Positions 52,822 to 61,165 of a DNA stretch of 64,000 bases are shown here, in pieces. The position numbers were made by a program, and so were the translations under genes. The stretch's first letter is position 1; each line of letters starts with the position of its first letter. Under the pieces are notes generated by a model, which did not search any database, was not told where the DNA came from, and worked only from the letters and a program-made list of their open reading frames with translations. The DNA is taken from contig NZ_SSNH01000003.1 of NCBI RefSeq assembly GCF_005877005.1, forward strand, positions 220,301 through 284,300, written 5' to 3'. This DNA comes from Sinomonas susongensis (GTDB lineage Bacteria > Actinomycetota > Actinomycetes > Actinomycetales > Micrococcaceae).

Positions 52822-53817
52822 GTGACTGAACCCGCGCACCTGCTCGGGGCGGCCGACATCCGGGCGCTCGCCGAGGAACTCGGCATCCGCCCGACCAAGA
52901 CCCTCGGCCAGAACTTCGTGATCGACGGCAACACGATCCGCCGGATCGTCACTGCGGCAAAGGTCGACCCGGCGGAGACGGTTCTCGAAATTGGGCCCGG
53001 GCTCGGTTCCCTCACGCTCGGGCTCCTCGACGCCGCGGCCCACGTGGTCGCGGTCGAGATCGATCCCACTCTTGCGCGGAAGCTCCCCGACACCGTCGCG
53101 GAGTGGCGTCCGGATGCCGTCGACCGCTTCGACCTCGTCCTGGCCGACGCGCTGAAGGTCAAGGAATTGCCTTCCGGGCCCTCCTCTCAGCCCACGGCGC
53201 TCGTTGCCAACCTTCCCTACAACGTGGCGGTTCCGGTCGTCCTCCACCTGCTCGAGCACTTCCCGAGCCTTCAGCACGGCCTCGTGATGGTCCAGGACGA
53301 GGTGGCCGACAGGCTCGTCGCCGGTCCCGGATCGCGCATCTACGGCGTTCCGAGCGTCAAGGCAGCGTGGTATGGCACGATGCGCAAGGCGGGCGTGATC
53401 GGCACCAACGTCTTCTGGCCAGCGCCTCGGATTCACTCGGGGCTCGTCGCATTCGAACGGCAGGAGCCGCCGCAGACGACGGCGACCCGGGTCCAGGTCT
53501 TCGCCGTCATCGACGCAGCGTTCGCCCAGCGACGCAAGACGCTGCGGGCGGCCCTGTCGGGGTGGGCAGGCGGAGCGCCCGCAGCCGAGCGGGCCCTGGT
53601 CGCCGCTGGCATCGACCCGAGCGCTCGAGGCGAGACCCTCGGCATCGAGGACTTCGCGCGCATCGCCGAGCAGCGCGAGCCTGCAACGGGGGGAGCGTCT
53701 GCGTCTGGCGGAGAGCCGGGGCCTGGGGGAGCGTCTGCGTCTGGCGGAGAGCCGGCACCCGGGGGAGCGTCTGCGCCCGGGGGAGCGCCGGCGCCCGGGG
53801 GACAGGCACTGCGCTAG
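52822..53817 (+). CDS. rsmA: 16S rRNA dimethyladenosine transferase (A1518/A1519)
   Basis: A 331-residue KsgA/RsmA methyltransferase that dimethylates two adenosines in helix 45 during late 30S assembly. Motifs: [10 protein letters not shown] near 28-37, the SAM motif [15 protein letters not shown] near 54-68, and catalytic NLPYNVAVP near 132-140. After residue 289 the C terminus is a low-complexity Gly/Ala/Pro/Ser tail from two 36-bp and further 18-bp repeats. The GTG start follows TAGGAT by 6 nt. Confidence 0.94.
   Translation: MTEPAHLLGAADIRALAEELGIRPTKTLGQNFVIDGNTIRRIVTAAKVDPAETVLEIGPGLGSLTLGLLDAAAHVVAVEIDPTLARKLPDTVAEWRPDAVDRFDLVLADALKVKELPSGPSSQPTALVANLPYNVAVPVVLHLLEHFPSLQHGLVMVQDEVADRLVAGPGSRIYGVPSVKAAWYGTMRKAGVIGTNVFWPAPRIHSGLVAFERQEPPQTTATRVQVFAVIDAAFAQRRKTLRAALSGWAGGAPAAERALVAAGIDPSARGETLGIEDFARIAEQREPATGGASASGGEPGPGGASASGGEPAPGGASAPGGAPAPGGQALR
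53689..53814 (+). repeat. 36/18-bp repeats forming the RsmA C-terminal tail
   Basis: Units of 36 bp at 53689 and 53725 ([24 protein letters not shown]), then three 18-bp derivatives at 53761, 53779 and 53797, the last ending at the stop codon. Confidence 0.9.
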
Positions 53818-53820
53818 CGT
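53815..53820 (+). promoter_or_regulatory. -10 hexamer for ispE built on the rsmA stop codon
   Basis: TAGCGT includes the rsmA TAG and ends 7 nt before ATG 53828. Confidence 0.5.
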
Positions 53821-53827
53821 GGGGGGC

Positions 53828-54787
53828 ATGCGTTCAGGGAGCGGTGGCGGCCGCAGATCAGTGCGGGCCAAGGCCCCCGGCAAGATCAACGTCTCGCTCC
53901 GCGTCGGGCCGCTCCGTCCGGACGGCTACCACAGCGTGGCGAGCGTCTACCTCGCCGTCTCGCTCTTCGAGGAGGTCCGGGCCACGGCCACGGACGAGCC
54001 CGGGATCACCGTGAGCCTGAACCCCGAGAGCACGCTCGACGTCGACGAGCTCGAGATCCCCTTGGACGAGACCAACCTTGCCGTCCGAGCGGCCGCCCTC
54101 ATGGCGGAGGTCTCCGAACATGCGACGGGCGTGCACCTCGAGATCACCAAACGCGTGCCCGTTGCCGGCGGCATGGGCGGCGGTTCGGCCGACGCCGCCG
54201 CAGCCCTTGTCGCGTGCGACGCCCTGTGGGGGAGCGGGCTCTCGAGAGAGGAGCTGGCCCATCTGGCCGCCGAGCTCGGCGCCGACGTGCCGTTCGCGCT
54301 CCTCGGCGGTGCTGCAGTCGGCCTCGGCGTGGGGGACCGCCTCTCGCCCGCACTCGCGACCGCGCGCCTCGACTGGGTCCTCGCTCTCGCCGATTTCGGC
54401 CTCAGCACGCCCGCAGTGTTCCGCGAACTCGACCGGCTGCGCGGCCAGGAAGGCCTCGAGGCGGAGGAACCGGTCGACGTCGAGCCGGGGATTCTCGCGG
54501 CTGTCCGCGCCGGGGACGCTCCGGCCCTGAGCCACCTCCTCGTGAACGATCTCCAGCGGGCCGCGGTCTCCCTCGCTCCCGGGCTCCGCGACACCCTCGG
54601 CTGGGGCGACTCGCACGGTGCCCTGGCCTCGATCGTCTCCGGCTCGGGCCCGACCGTTGCGCTGCTGGCGGAGGACGCCTCGGCTGCGTCGGACCTGACG
54701 GAGGCGCTCACCCACCGAGGCGCCCACGCCGTCGCAGTCCACGGGCCCGTCCCCGGCGCGCGGATCGTGAGCGATACCCTGCTGTAG
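53828..54787 (+). CDS. ispE: 4-diphosphocytidyl-2-C-methyl-D-erythritol kinase
   Basis: A 319-residue GHMP kinase of the MEP isoprenoid pathway. The N-terminal KAPGKINVSLRVGPLRPDGYHSVASVY (about 14-40), the ATP-binding PVAGGMGGGSADAAAAL near 113-129 and the late ASIVSGSGPTVALLAED near 264-280 are diagnostic. It feeds isoprenoid supply for UppS products. ATG 53828 rather than GTG 53819 is chosen because the -10 hexamer ends 7 nt upstream and overlaps the GTG. Confidence 0.95.
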   Translation: MRSGSGGGRRSVRAKAPGKINVSLRVGPLRPDGYHSVASVYLAVSLFEEVRATATDEPGITVSLNPESTLDVDELEIPLDETNLAVRAAALMAEVSEHATGVHLEITKRVPVAGGMGGGSADAAAALVACDALWGSGLSREELAHLAAELGADVPFALLGGAAVGLGVGDRLSPALATARLDWVLALADFGLSTPAVFRELDRLRGQEGLEAEEPVDVEPGILAAVRAGDAPALSHLLVNDLQRAAVSLAPGLRDTLGWGDSHGALASIVSGSGPTVALLAEDASAASDLTEALTHRGAHAVAVHGPVPGARIVSDTLL

Positions 54788-54790
54788 TCT
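54785..54790 (+). promoter_or_regulatory. -10 hexamer for the ABC-F gene built on the ispE stop codon
   Basis: TAGTCT starts with the ispE TAG (54785-54787). The predicted start near 54797 gives a leader of about 26 nt. Confidence 0.45.
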
Positions 54791-54822
54791 CATTTTTCCA
54801 GTCCCCCTCGAGAAAGCGACCC

Positions 54823-56709
54823 GTGGCACACCTGCTCGGCGGCGAGAACCTCACCATCTCCTTCGGCACCCGCACCGTCCTCGACGGCGTGACGGTGGGT
54901 CTCAACGAGGGGGACCGCGTCGGCATCGTGGGCCGGAACGGGGACGGGAAGTCGACGCTCATGCGCCTCCTCTCCCAGCGTGCCGAGCCGGACGAGGGCC
55001 GCGTCACGAAGCGGCGGGGCGTCGACGTCGGATATCTGGACCAAGGCGACGTGCTCGACGGCGATCTCGACGTGGGCCGCGCGATCGTCGGCGAACGCGC
55101 GGCCCACGAATGGGCGGCCGACCCGCGCGTCCGCGAGATCATGGCCGGGCTCGTCGGGGACGTCGACTGGCGCGCCGAGGTGCGCTCTCTTTCCGGAGGC
55201 CAGAAGCGCCGCGTCGCCCTCGCGAAGCTCCTCATCGAGCCGCACGACGTGATCATGCTCGACGAGCCCACGAACCACCTCGACGTAGAGGGTGTCGCAT
55301 GGCTCGCGAGGCATCTCAAGACGCGGTGGCGCGCCAACGAAGGCGCCTTCGTCGTCGTGACCCACGACCGCTGGTTCCTCGACGAGGTCTGCACGGGGAC
55401 GTGGGAGGTGCACGACGGGATTGTGGATCCCTTCGAGGGCGGCTACGCCGCGTACGTCCTTGCCCGGGCCGAGCGCGACCGCATGGCGGCCGTCGTCGAG
55501 GGCAAGCGGCAGAACCTCATGAAGAAGGAGCTCGCGTGGCTCCGCCGGGGCGCCCCGGCCCGCACGTCGAAGCCGAAGTTCCGCATCGACGCGGCCAACG
55601 CGCTCATCGCGGACGTGCCCGAGCCGCGTGACGCCGTCGCCCTGTCGAAGATGGCGACTGCGCGGCTCGGCAAGGACGTCGTCGACCTCGAGGGCGTGAC
55701 GCTTGCGTACGACGGCGCGCGACCCCTGTTCGACAACGTCACCCTCCGCCTCGCGCCAGGGGAGCGGGTCGGTGTGGTCGGCGTCAACGGCGCGGGGAAG
55801 TCGACGCTCCTCCGGCTCATTGCCGGAGAGCTGCAGCCGACGTCGGGCCGCGTCAAGCGTGGGAAGACCGTGGTGACCGCGGTGCTGAGCCAGGACGTAC
55901 GGGAGTTGGACGATGTCGCCGACCTCCGCGTCATCGAAGTGATTCAGCGCGAGAAGCAGAGCTTCACGGTCGGTTCGAAGGAGCTGACGGCAGGGCAGCT
56001 GGTCGAGCAGCTCGGGTTCACGAATCAGAAGCAGTGGACCCGGGTCGCCGAGCTTTCAGGCGGCGAGCGGCGCAGGCTCCAGCTCCTTCGCCTGCTCGTG
56101 GGCGAGCCCAACGTCCTCATGCTCGACGAGCCGACCAACGACCTCGACACCGATACGCTCGCGGCCGTCGAGGACGTGCTCGACGGCTGGCCCGGGACGC
56201 TCGTCGTCGTGAGCCACGACCGCTATCTCCTCGAGCGCGTGACGGATCACCAGCTCGCCCTGCTCGGCGACGGGAAGATCCGCGCGCTCCCCGGTGGCGT
56301 CGAGCAGTACCTCGAGCTGCGGGAGGCGTCGCTCGGGGCGGCCGACGGCGGCAGCGCGGGTGGCCAGAGCGCACTCCCGGGCGCGGGGGAAGGCGCAGAC
56401 GGCGGCGCGGCGCGTGGTTCGGCCGCGGGCACAGGCCAATTCGCGGCAGAAGCGGGCGACGGCGGGGCGTCAGGGGCGACTTCAGGGGCGAGCGAGGCCG
56501 AGAAGCGCCAGGCCCGGAAAGAGCTCAGCCGGGTCGAGCGGCAGCTCGGCAGGATAGGAGAGCAGGAGACGAAGCTGCACCAGCAGATGGCCGAGGTGGC
56601 GGACGACTACGGCCGGCTCGCCGAGCTCAACGCGCAGCTTCAAGCCCTGCTTGCCGAGAAGGAAGAGCTCGAGCTCGAGTGGCTCGAGGCGTCGGAGATC
56701 CTCGAGTAG
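54823..56709 (+). CDS. ABC-F family ATP-binding cassette protein (Uup-like)
   Basis: A 628-residue soluble twin ABC protein. First cassette: GRNGDGKST (near 37), LSGGQKRRVALAKLL and DEPTNHLD; second: GVNGAGKSTLL (near 322), LSGGERRRLQLLRLL and DEPTNDLD. Between them is the inter-domain linker with MKKELAWLRRGAPARTSK, characteristic of ABC-F/Uup; a Gly/Ala-rich spacer precedes a C-terminal coiled coil (about 565-628). ABC-F proteins act at the ribosome E site. GTG 54823 gives VAHLLGGENLTISFG. No membrane helices, so not a transporter. Confidence 0.92.
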   Translation: MAHLLGGENLTISFGTRTVLDGVTVGLNEGDRVGIVGRNGDGKSTLMRLLSQRAEPDEGRVTKRRGVDVGYLDQGDVLDGDLDVGRAIVGERAAHEWAADPRVREIMAGLVGDVDWRAEVRSLSGGQKRRVALAKLLIEPHDVIMLDEPTNHLDVEGVAWLARHLKTRWRANEGAFVVVTHDRWFLDEVCTGTWEVHDGIVDPFEGGYAAYVLARAERDRMAAVVEGKRQNLMKKELAWLRRGAPARTSKPKFRIDAANALIADVPEPRDAVALSKMATARLGKDVVDLEGVTLAYDGARPLFDNVTLRLAPGERVGVVGVNGAGKSTLLRLIAGELQPTSGRVKRGKTVVTAVLSQDVRELDDVADLRVIEVIQREKQSFTVGSKELTAGQLVEQLGFTNQKQWTRVAELSGGERRRLQLLRLLVGEPNVLMLDEPTNDLDTDTLAAVEDVLDGWPGTLVVVSHDRYLLERVTDHQLALLGDGKIRALPGGVEQYLELREASLGAADGGSAGGQSALPGAGEGADGGAARGSAAGTGQFAAEAGDGGASGATSGASEAEKRQARKELSRVERQLGRIGEQETKLHQQMAEVADDYGRLAELNAQLQALLAEKEELELEWLEASEILE

Positions 56710-56768
56710 GTCGCGCGAAGCGCGAAGTTGACGGGCACGGTCCACGGGCGCCGTTCACGGGACACCAG

Positions 56769-56774
56769 TAGGAT
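56769..56774 (+). promoter_or_regulatory. -10 hexamer for the dedA-type gene (leaderless)
   Basis: TAGGAT ends 7 nt before ATG 56782. Confidence 0.5.
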
Positions 56775-56781
56775 CAGGCCA

Positions 56782-57450
56782 ATGGGCTCCTTCGTCAGCG
56801 CGATCCTCGGCATGCCGCCGCTCCTGGCGTATGTCCTCGTGTTCTCCCTCGTCTTCGCCGAGGACGCCATCTTCGTCGGTTTCGTCGTCCCGGGTGAGAC
56901 CGCTGCTGTGATCGGCGGGGTGCTCGCCAACCAGGGGCACGCGGACATCTGGGTCATGGCGCCGCTCGTCGTTCTCGCCGCAATCGTGGGCGACACGGTC
57001 GGGTTCGAGATCGGCAAGCACCTCGGACCCCGGCTGCTGGGCTTCCGCATCTTCGACCGCCACCGCAAGAAGCTCGACGACGCCCAGGAGTTCCTCCGCA
57101 AGCGCGGGGGCTGGGCCGTGTTCCTCGGCCGGTTCGTCGCCTTCTTCCGCGCCATGATGCCCGCCCTCGCGGGCGCGTCGCAGATGCACTACCCGAAGTT
57201 CCTGGCGTTCAATGCGCTCGGCGGACTTGTCTGGGGCGTGGGTTTCACGCTGCTGGGCTACGTCGCCGGTGCATCGTACGACGTCGTTGCCAAGCAGGCG
57301 GGGCGGGACATCGCCGCCGTCGTGGTGGCGATCGCTGTCATCGCCTTCGTGGTGTGGCGGATCCGCAAGAGCCGCGCAGAGCGACGCCGGGAGCGCACGT
57401 ACGGGAGCGGGAACCCCAAAGCAGAGCCCGGGGCGCGGGGAGACGGCTAG
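56782..57450 (+). CDS. DedA family membrane protein
   Basis: A 222-residue SNARE-associated (DedA/TVP38) protein with about five helices: VFAEDAIFVGFVVPGETAAVIGG near 22-44 with the conserved E/D in the first re-entrant loop, GDTVGFEIGKHLGP near 74-87, and FLGRFVAFFRAMMPALAGASQM near 114-135 (the F/GR motif). DedA proteins are linked to lipid carrier recycling, including undecaprenyl phosphate translocation, and to membrane homeostasis. Its TAG stop shares a CTAG with the TAG of convergent tetR. Confidence 0.92.
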   Translation: MGSFVSAILGMPPLLAYVLVFSLVFAEDAIFVGFVVPGETAAVIGGVLANQGHADIWVMAPLVVLAAIVGDTVGFEIGKHLGPRLLGFRIFDRHRKKLDDAQEFLRKRGGWAVFLGRFVAFFRAMMPALAGASQMHYPKFLAFNALGGLVWGVGFTLLGYVAGASYDVVAKQAGRDIAAVVVAIAVIAFVVWRIRKSRAERRRERTYGSGNPKAEPGARGDG

Positions 57451-58082
57451 CCGCCCAGCTGCGGATCCTTCTGCAGCCCCGTGAGGCCGTTCCACGCGAG
57501 GTTCACGAGGTGCGCCGCGACCACATGCTTGTCCGGCTGCCGCGCGTCGAGCCACCACTGCCCGGTCATCGCGACCATCCCGACGAGCATCTGGGCGTAC
57601 ATCGCGCCGTCGCCCGCGCTGAAGCCCCGCGCCGCGAACTCGTCGGCGAGGATGTCGCCGACGCGCACGGTGATCCGCTCGAGCACCCGGGCCAGTGCGC
57701 CCGCGCCGTCCCCGGGCGGGGCGTCCCGCACGAGGATCCGGAACCCATCGCCCCGCTCCTCGATGTAGGTCAGGAAGGCCATGGCGGCGCGTTCGAAGAG
57801 CACCCGCGGCCCCGTCTCCCCTCCGAGGGAATCGCCGATCGCGAGCAGCAGATGCCCGGATTCCTCCTCGACGACGACCCGGTAGAGGCCTTCCTTCGAG
57901 CCGAAGTGCTCGTAGATCACGGGCTTGGTGACGCCCGCCTTGGTCGCGACTTCTTCGATGGTTGCGCCATCGCGGCCCTTGGCCGCGAAGAGGCCGCGAC
58001 CGACGTCGACGAGCTGGCGACGCCGCGCCGGCCCGGTCATCCGGATCCTCGGGACGGCGGGCTCGGCGTGGGGTTGGCTCAC
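57447..58082 (-). CDS. TetR family transcriptional regulator
   Basis: A 211-residue TetR protein: HTH in about 17-64 (ARRRQLVDVGRGLFAAKGRDGATIEEVATKAGVTKPVIYEHFGSKEGLYR), followed by a helical ligand domain. The HTH core TIEEVATKAGVTKPVIYEHF is highly canonical. The target is unknown; the neighbouring dedA or a distant gene are possible. GTG 58082 is 6 nt after a TAGGAT hexamer. Confidence 0.9.
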   Translation of the reverse strand: MSQPHAEPAVPRIRMTGPARRRQLVDVGRGLFAAKGRDGATIEEVATKAGVTKPVIYEHFGSKEGLYRVVVEEESGHLLLAIGDSLGGETGPRVLFERAAMAFLTYIEERGDGFRILVRDAPPGDGAGALARVLERITVRVGDILADEFAARGFSAGDGAMYAQMLVGMVAMTGQWWLDARQPDKHVVAAHLVNLAWNGLTGLQKDPQLGG

Positions 58083-58088
58083 TGGAAC

Positions 58089-58094
58089 ATCCTA
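58089..58094 (-). promoter_or_regulatory. -10 hexamer for the tetR-type gene (leaderless)
   Basis: TAGGAT (58094-58089) ends 6 nt before GTG 58082. Confidence 0.5.
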
Positions 58095-58197
58095 GGCAGT
58101 ACGGGCGCCATCTGCCCGAGCTCCTCCCCAGACGTGGCAGAATGGACGACTGTGCCGAACGCTGCGACCGGGATCGTCCGGGGCGGCCACGGCGCCC

Positions 58198-58269
58198 TCC
58201 GCCCTGGTGTAATGGCAGCACGCCGGCCTTTGGAGCCGTGCAGTCTAGGTTCGAATCCTAGGGGCGGAA
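58198..58269 (+). tRNA. tRNA-Gln (anticodon TTG)
   Basis: A 72-nt cloverleaf: acceptor TCCGCCC/GGGCGGA, D-arm GTGT/GCAC, anticodon loop CTTTGGA giving TTG, and T-arm CTAGG-TTCGAAT-CCTAG, discriminator A. The anticodon stem has one C-U mismatch at its base. CCA is not encoded. A tRNA-Gln immediately upstream of glmU is common in actinobacteria. Confidence 0.92.
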
Positions 58270-58295
58270 CGCGAAGGGCCGGAACCGCCTGTGGA

Positions 58296-58301
58296 TAGAA
58301 T
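58296..58301 (+). promoter_or_regulatory. -10 hexamer for glmU
   Basis: TAGAAT, between the tRNA and glmU; the predicted leader is about 42 nt. Confidence 0.5.
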
Positions 58302-58349
58302 GGCCCCGGCTTGCACCGCGCATCGCGATGATCAGGAGAACCAGCGACA

Positions 58350-59969
58350 GTGAATTCGGAGAACCCCGGACAGCGTCCCCCAGCCGACCGCCCGGAGTCT
58401 CCCCAGGCCGGGCTCGGTCCTGTTCCCTATGGTGCGGCGAGGCAGCCGACTGCTGTCATCGTCCTTGCGGCAGGCGCCGGGACGCGCATGAAGTCCCGCA
58501 CGCCCAAGATCCTCCACGAGCTCGGCGGGCGGTCGATGGTCGCCCATGCACTCGCTGCGGCCCGTGGGATCGATCCCCGCACCCTCGCCGTCGTCGTGCG
58601 CCACGAGCGTGACCGGGTCGCCGAGCACGTCGCCGCCGTCGACGCCGAGGCTCTCATCGTCGACCAGGACGAGATCCCCGGAACGGGCCGCGCGGTCGAG
58701 GTCGCGCTCGACGCGCTCGCGTCCGCGAACCCGGGCGGCGCCCCTCTCGAGGGGACCGTCGTCGTCACGTATGGTGACGTCCCCCTCCTGAGCGCCGAGC
58801 TCCTGCGCGAACTCGTCGCCCTTCACGAGGCCGACGGCAACGCCGTGACCGTCCTGACCGCGGTGCTGGACGATGCGACAGGGTACGGGCGCATCCTCCG
58901 CGACGCCGAAGGGGGCGTCGCAGCGATCCGCGAGCACAAGGACGCGAGCGAGGACGAGCGCTTGGTCCTCGAGGTCAACTCCGGCATCTACGCGTTCGAC
59001 GGCGCCGTCCTCGCCGATGCCTTGCGCCGCGTCACGACCGAGAACGCCCAGGGCGAGAAGTACCTCACCGACGTCCTCGCCATCGTGCGCGAAGACGGCG
59101 GCCGCGTCGCCGCGCTCGTGACCGAGGACCGCTGGCAGGTCGAGGGCGCCAACGACCGCGTCCAGCTCCAGGCCCTCGCCGCGGAGCACAACCGCCGGAT
59201 CGTCGAGGAGTGGATGCGCGCGGGCGTCACGGTCGTGGATCCCGCGACGACGTGGATCGACGGCAGCGTGCGACTCGCCGAGGACGTCACGATCAAGCCC
59301 AACACCCAGCTCCACGGGGCCACCGTGATCGAGCGGGACGCCGTCATCGGGCCTGACACGACCCTCGTCGACGTCATCGTGGGGGAGGGCGCGAACGTGC
59401 GGCGCACCGAGGGCACGAAGTCGGAGATCGGCCCCGGCGCGACGGTTGGCCCCTTCACGTACCTCCGGGCCGGTACCGTCCTCGGCGCCGACGGCAAGAT
59501 CGGGGCCTTCTACGAGACGAAGAACGCGCAGATCGGCCGGGGAGCCAAGCTCTCCCACCTCGGGTACGTCGGCGACGCCGAGGTCGGGGAGGGCACCAAC
59601 ATCGGCTGCGGCAACATCACCGCGAACTACGACGGCGTGAACAAGCATCGCACCGTGATCGGCGCGCATGTCCGGACGGCGTCGAACACCGTCTTCGTCG
59701 CACCCGTCACGGTCGGCGACGGGGCCTACACGGGGGCCGGCGCGATCGTGCGGAAGGACGTGCCGCCGGGTGCCCTGGCCCTGAGCGTCGCACCCCAGCG
59801 CAACGCCGAGGGGTGGACCGAGGCCAGGCGCCCGGGCTCGCCGTCGGCCGCGGCCGCCGCAGCAGCCAGGGAATCCGCCGCCAGTGGCCTGCCGCAGGCC
59901 CCGGCCGCCCTGGATCCCTCTGAAGCTTCCCCCTCTGCCAGCACTCCCCCAACAGAAGAAGGCAAGTAG
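58350..59969 (+). CDS. glmU: Bifunctional GlmU: GlcNAc-1-P uridyltransferase / GlcN-1-P acetyltransferase
   Basis: A 539-residue bifunctional enzyme making UDP-GlcNAc for peptidoglycan. The N-terminal pyrophosphorylase (about 30-265) has VIVLAAGAGTRMKSRTPKILHEL, VVTYGDVPLL and EVNSGIYAF; the C-terminal left-handed beta-helix (about 285-490) has hexapeptide repeats with FYETKNAQIGRGAKLSHLGYVGD and GNITANYDG (acetyl-CoA/His active region). The N and C termini have extra polar, Ala/Pro-rich stretches beyond E. coli length (456). GTG 58350 is the selected start, 12 nt after AGGAG. Confidence 0.95.
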   Translation: MNSENPGQRPPADRPESPQAGLGPVPYGAARQPTAVIVLAAGAGTRMKSRTPKILHELGGRSMVAHALAAARGIDPRTLAVVVRHERDRVAEHVAAVDAEALIVDQDEIPGTGRAVEVALDALASANPGGAPLEGTVVVTYGDVPLLSAELLRELVALHEADGNAVTVLTAVLDDATGYGRILRDAEGGVAAIREHKDASEDERLVLEVNSGIYAFDGAVLADALRRVTTENAQGEKYLTDVLAIVREDGGRVAALVTEDRWQVEGANDRVQLQALAAEHNRRIVEEWMRAGVTVVDPATTWIDGSVRLAEDVTIKPNTQLHGATVIERDAVIGPDTTLVDVIVGEGANVRRTEGTKSEIGPGATVGPFTYLRAGTVLGADGKIGAFYETKNAQIGRGAKLSHLGYVGDAEVGEGTNIGCGNITANYDGVNKHRTVIGAHVRTASNTVFVAPVTVGDGAYTGAGAIVRKDVPPGALALSVAPQRNAEGWTEARRPGSPSAAAAAAARESAASGLPQAPAALDPSEASPSASTPPTEEGK

Positions 59970-60950
59970 ATGACCGAGATCACGGCCAACGGCGAGAAGC
60001 GCCTCGTCGTCGCGTCAGGCCGGGCCCATCCCGAACTCGCGCAGGAAATCGCCAAGGAGCTCGGCACCGAGCTGCTTCCGACGTCGGCGTACGACTTCGC
60101 GAATGGCGAGATCTACGTTCGGTTCGAGGACAGCGTCCGCGGCGCCGACGCGTTCGTGATCCAGGCCCACCCGGCTCCGATCAACGAGTGGATCATGGAG
60201 CAGCTCATCATGATCGATTCGCTCAAGCGCGCGAGCGCCAAGCGGATCACGGTCGTCTCGCCGTTCTACCCCTATGCCCGTCAGGACAAGAAGCACCGCG
60301 GCCGCGAGCCCATCTCGGCCCGTCTCATGGCCGACCTCTACAAGACGGCCGGCGCGCACCGCCTCATGAGCGTCGACCTGCACACCGCGCAGATCCAGGG
60401 CTTCTTCGACGGCCCCGTCGACCACCTCATGGCCATCCCGCTCCTCGCCGACTACGTCCGCACCCGCGTGGACCTCAACAAGGTCACCGTCGTCTCGCCG
60501 GATACGGGGCGTGTCCGCGTCGCGGAGCAGTGGGCCGAGCGGCTCGGCGGCGCCCCGCTGGCATTCGTGCACAAGACGCGCGACGTCACGGTCCCGAACC
60601 AGGCCGTCTCGAAGCAGGTCGTGGGCCAGATCGACGGCCGCGACTGTGTCCTCATCGACGACATGATCGACACCGGCGGAACGATCTCTGGTGCCGTCCA
60701 GGTGCTCAAGAACGCCGGCGCGCGCTCCGTGATCATCGCGGCCACCCACGCCGTGTTCTCCGATCCCGCATCCCGCCGCCTCGCCGAGAGCGGAGCCCGC
60801 GAGGTCGTGGTCACCAACACGCTGCCGATTCCCTCAGACAAGCACTTCGAGCAGCTCACGGTCCTCTCGATCGCGCCGCTCATCGCCCGCGCGATCCACG
60901 AGGTGTTCGACGACGGCTCCGTCACGAGCCTGTTCGACGGCCGCAGCTAG
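59970..60950 (+). CDS. prs: Ribose-phosphate diphosphokinase (PRPP synthase)
   Basis: A 326-residue class I PRPP synthetase that makes the PRPP needed for purine, pyrimidine, His and Trp synthesis. Motifs: NGEIYVRFEDSVRGADAFVIQ near 45-65, YARQDKKHRGREPISARLMADL near 103-124, VDLHTAQIQGFFDGPVDHL, and the PRPP loop VLIDDMIDTGGTI near 228-240. ATG 59970 immediately follows the glmU stop, with GAAGAAGG upstream; the two are co-transcribed, as is typical in this group. Confidence 0.97.
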   Translation: MTEITANGEKRLVVASGRAHPELAQEIAKELGTELLPTSAYDFANGEIYVRFEDSVRGADAFVIQAHPAPINEWIMEQLIMIDSLKRASAKRITVVSPFYPYARQDKKHRGREPISARLMADLYKTAGAHRLMSVDLHTAQIQGFFDGPVDHLMAIPLLADYVRTRVDLNKVTVVSPDTGRVRVAEQWAERLGGAPLAFVHKTRDVTVPNQAVSKQVVGQIDGRDCVLIDDMIDTGGTISGAVQVLKNAGARSVIIAATHAVFSDPASRRLAESGAREVVVTNTLPIPSDKHFEQLTVLSIAPLIARAIHEVFDDGSVTSLFDGRS

Positions 60951-60965
60951 AGCGCAACTGGCCCG

Positions 60966-61008
60966 AGGTTCGCCGTCCGTCTGATCTGTTAGGATTGACG
61001 GCGAACCT
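60966..61008 (+). promoter_or_regulatory. 12-bp inverted repeat bracketing the rplY promoter
   Basis: AGGTTCGCCGTC (60966-60977) and GACGGCGAACCT (60997-61008) are perfect complements around 19 bp holding the -10 TAGGAT (60990-60995). This could be an operator for a dimeric repressor or the prs terminator; no U tract follows. Confidence 0.6.
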
Positions 61009-61165
61009 TGGCGAGGGACCGGCGTGGATGCGCTGGTCCGTGATCGACTGGGTCTGAACGCTTCGATGGAGTCCCGTGGCCCGAAAGGGTCCCGTGGCCC
61101 GATGGTGATCTCGGTTCAGACACCCGCTTTCGCGCCAGGCCACCTGACCATCGAAGGAGCATTCC
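61002..61165 (+). promoter_or_regulatory. Structured 5' leader of rplY with interleaved complementary segments
   Basis: GTCTGAAC (61052-61059) pairs with GTTCAGAC (61114-61121), and CTTCGATGG (61061-61069) pairs with CCATCGAAG (61148-61156). The order 1-2-1'-2' implies a pseudoknot or exclusive alternatives, and segment 2' overlaps the GAAGGAG ribosome binding site. A third hairpin GGACC/GGTCC lies upstream. Confidence 0.55.
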
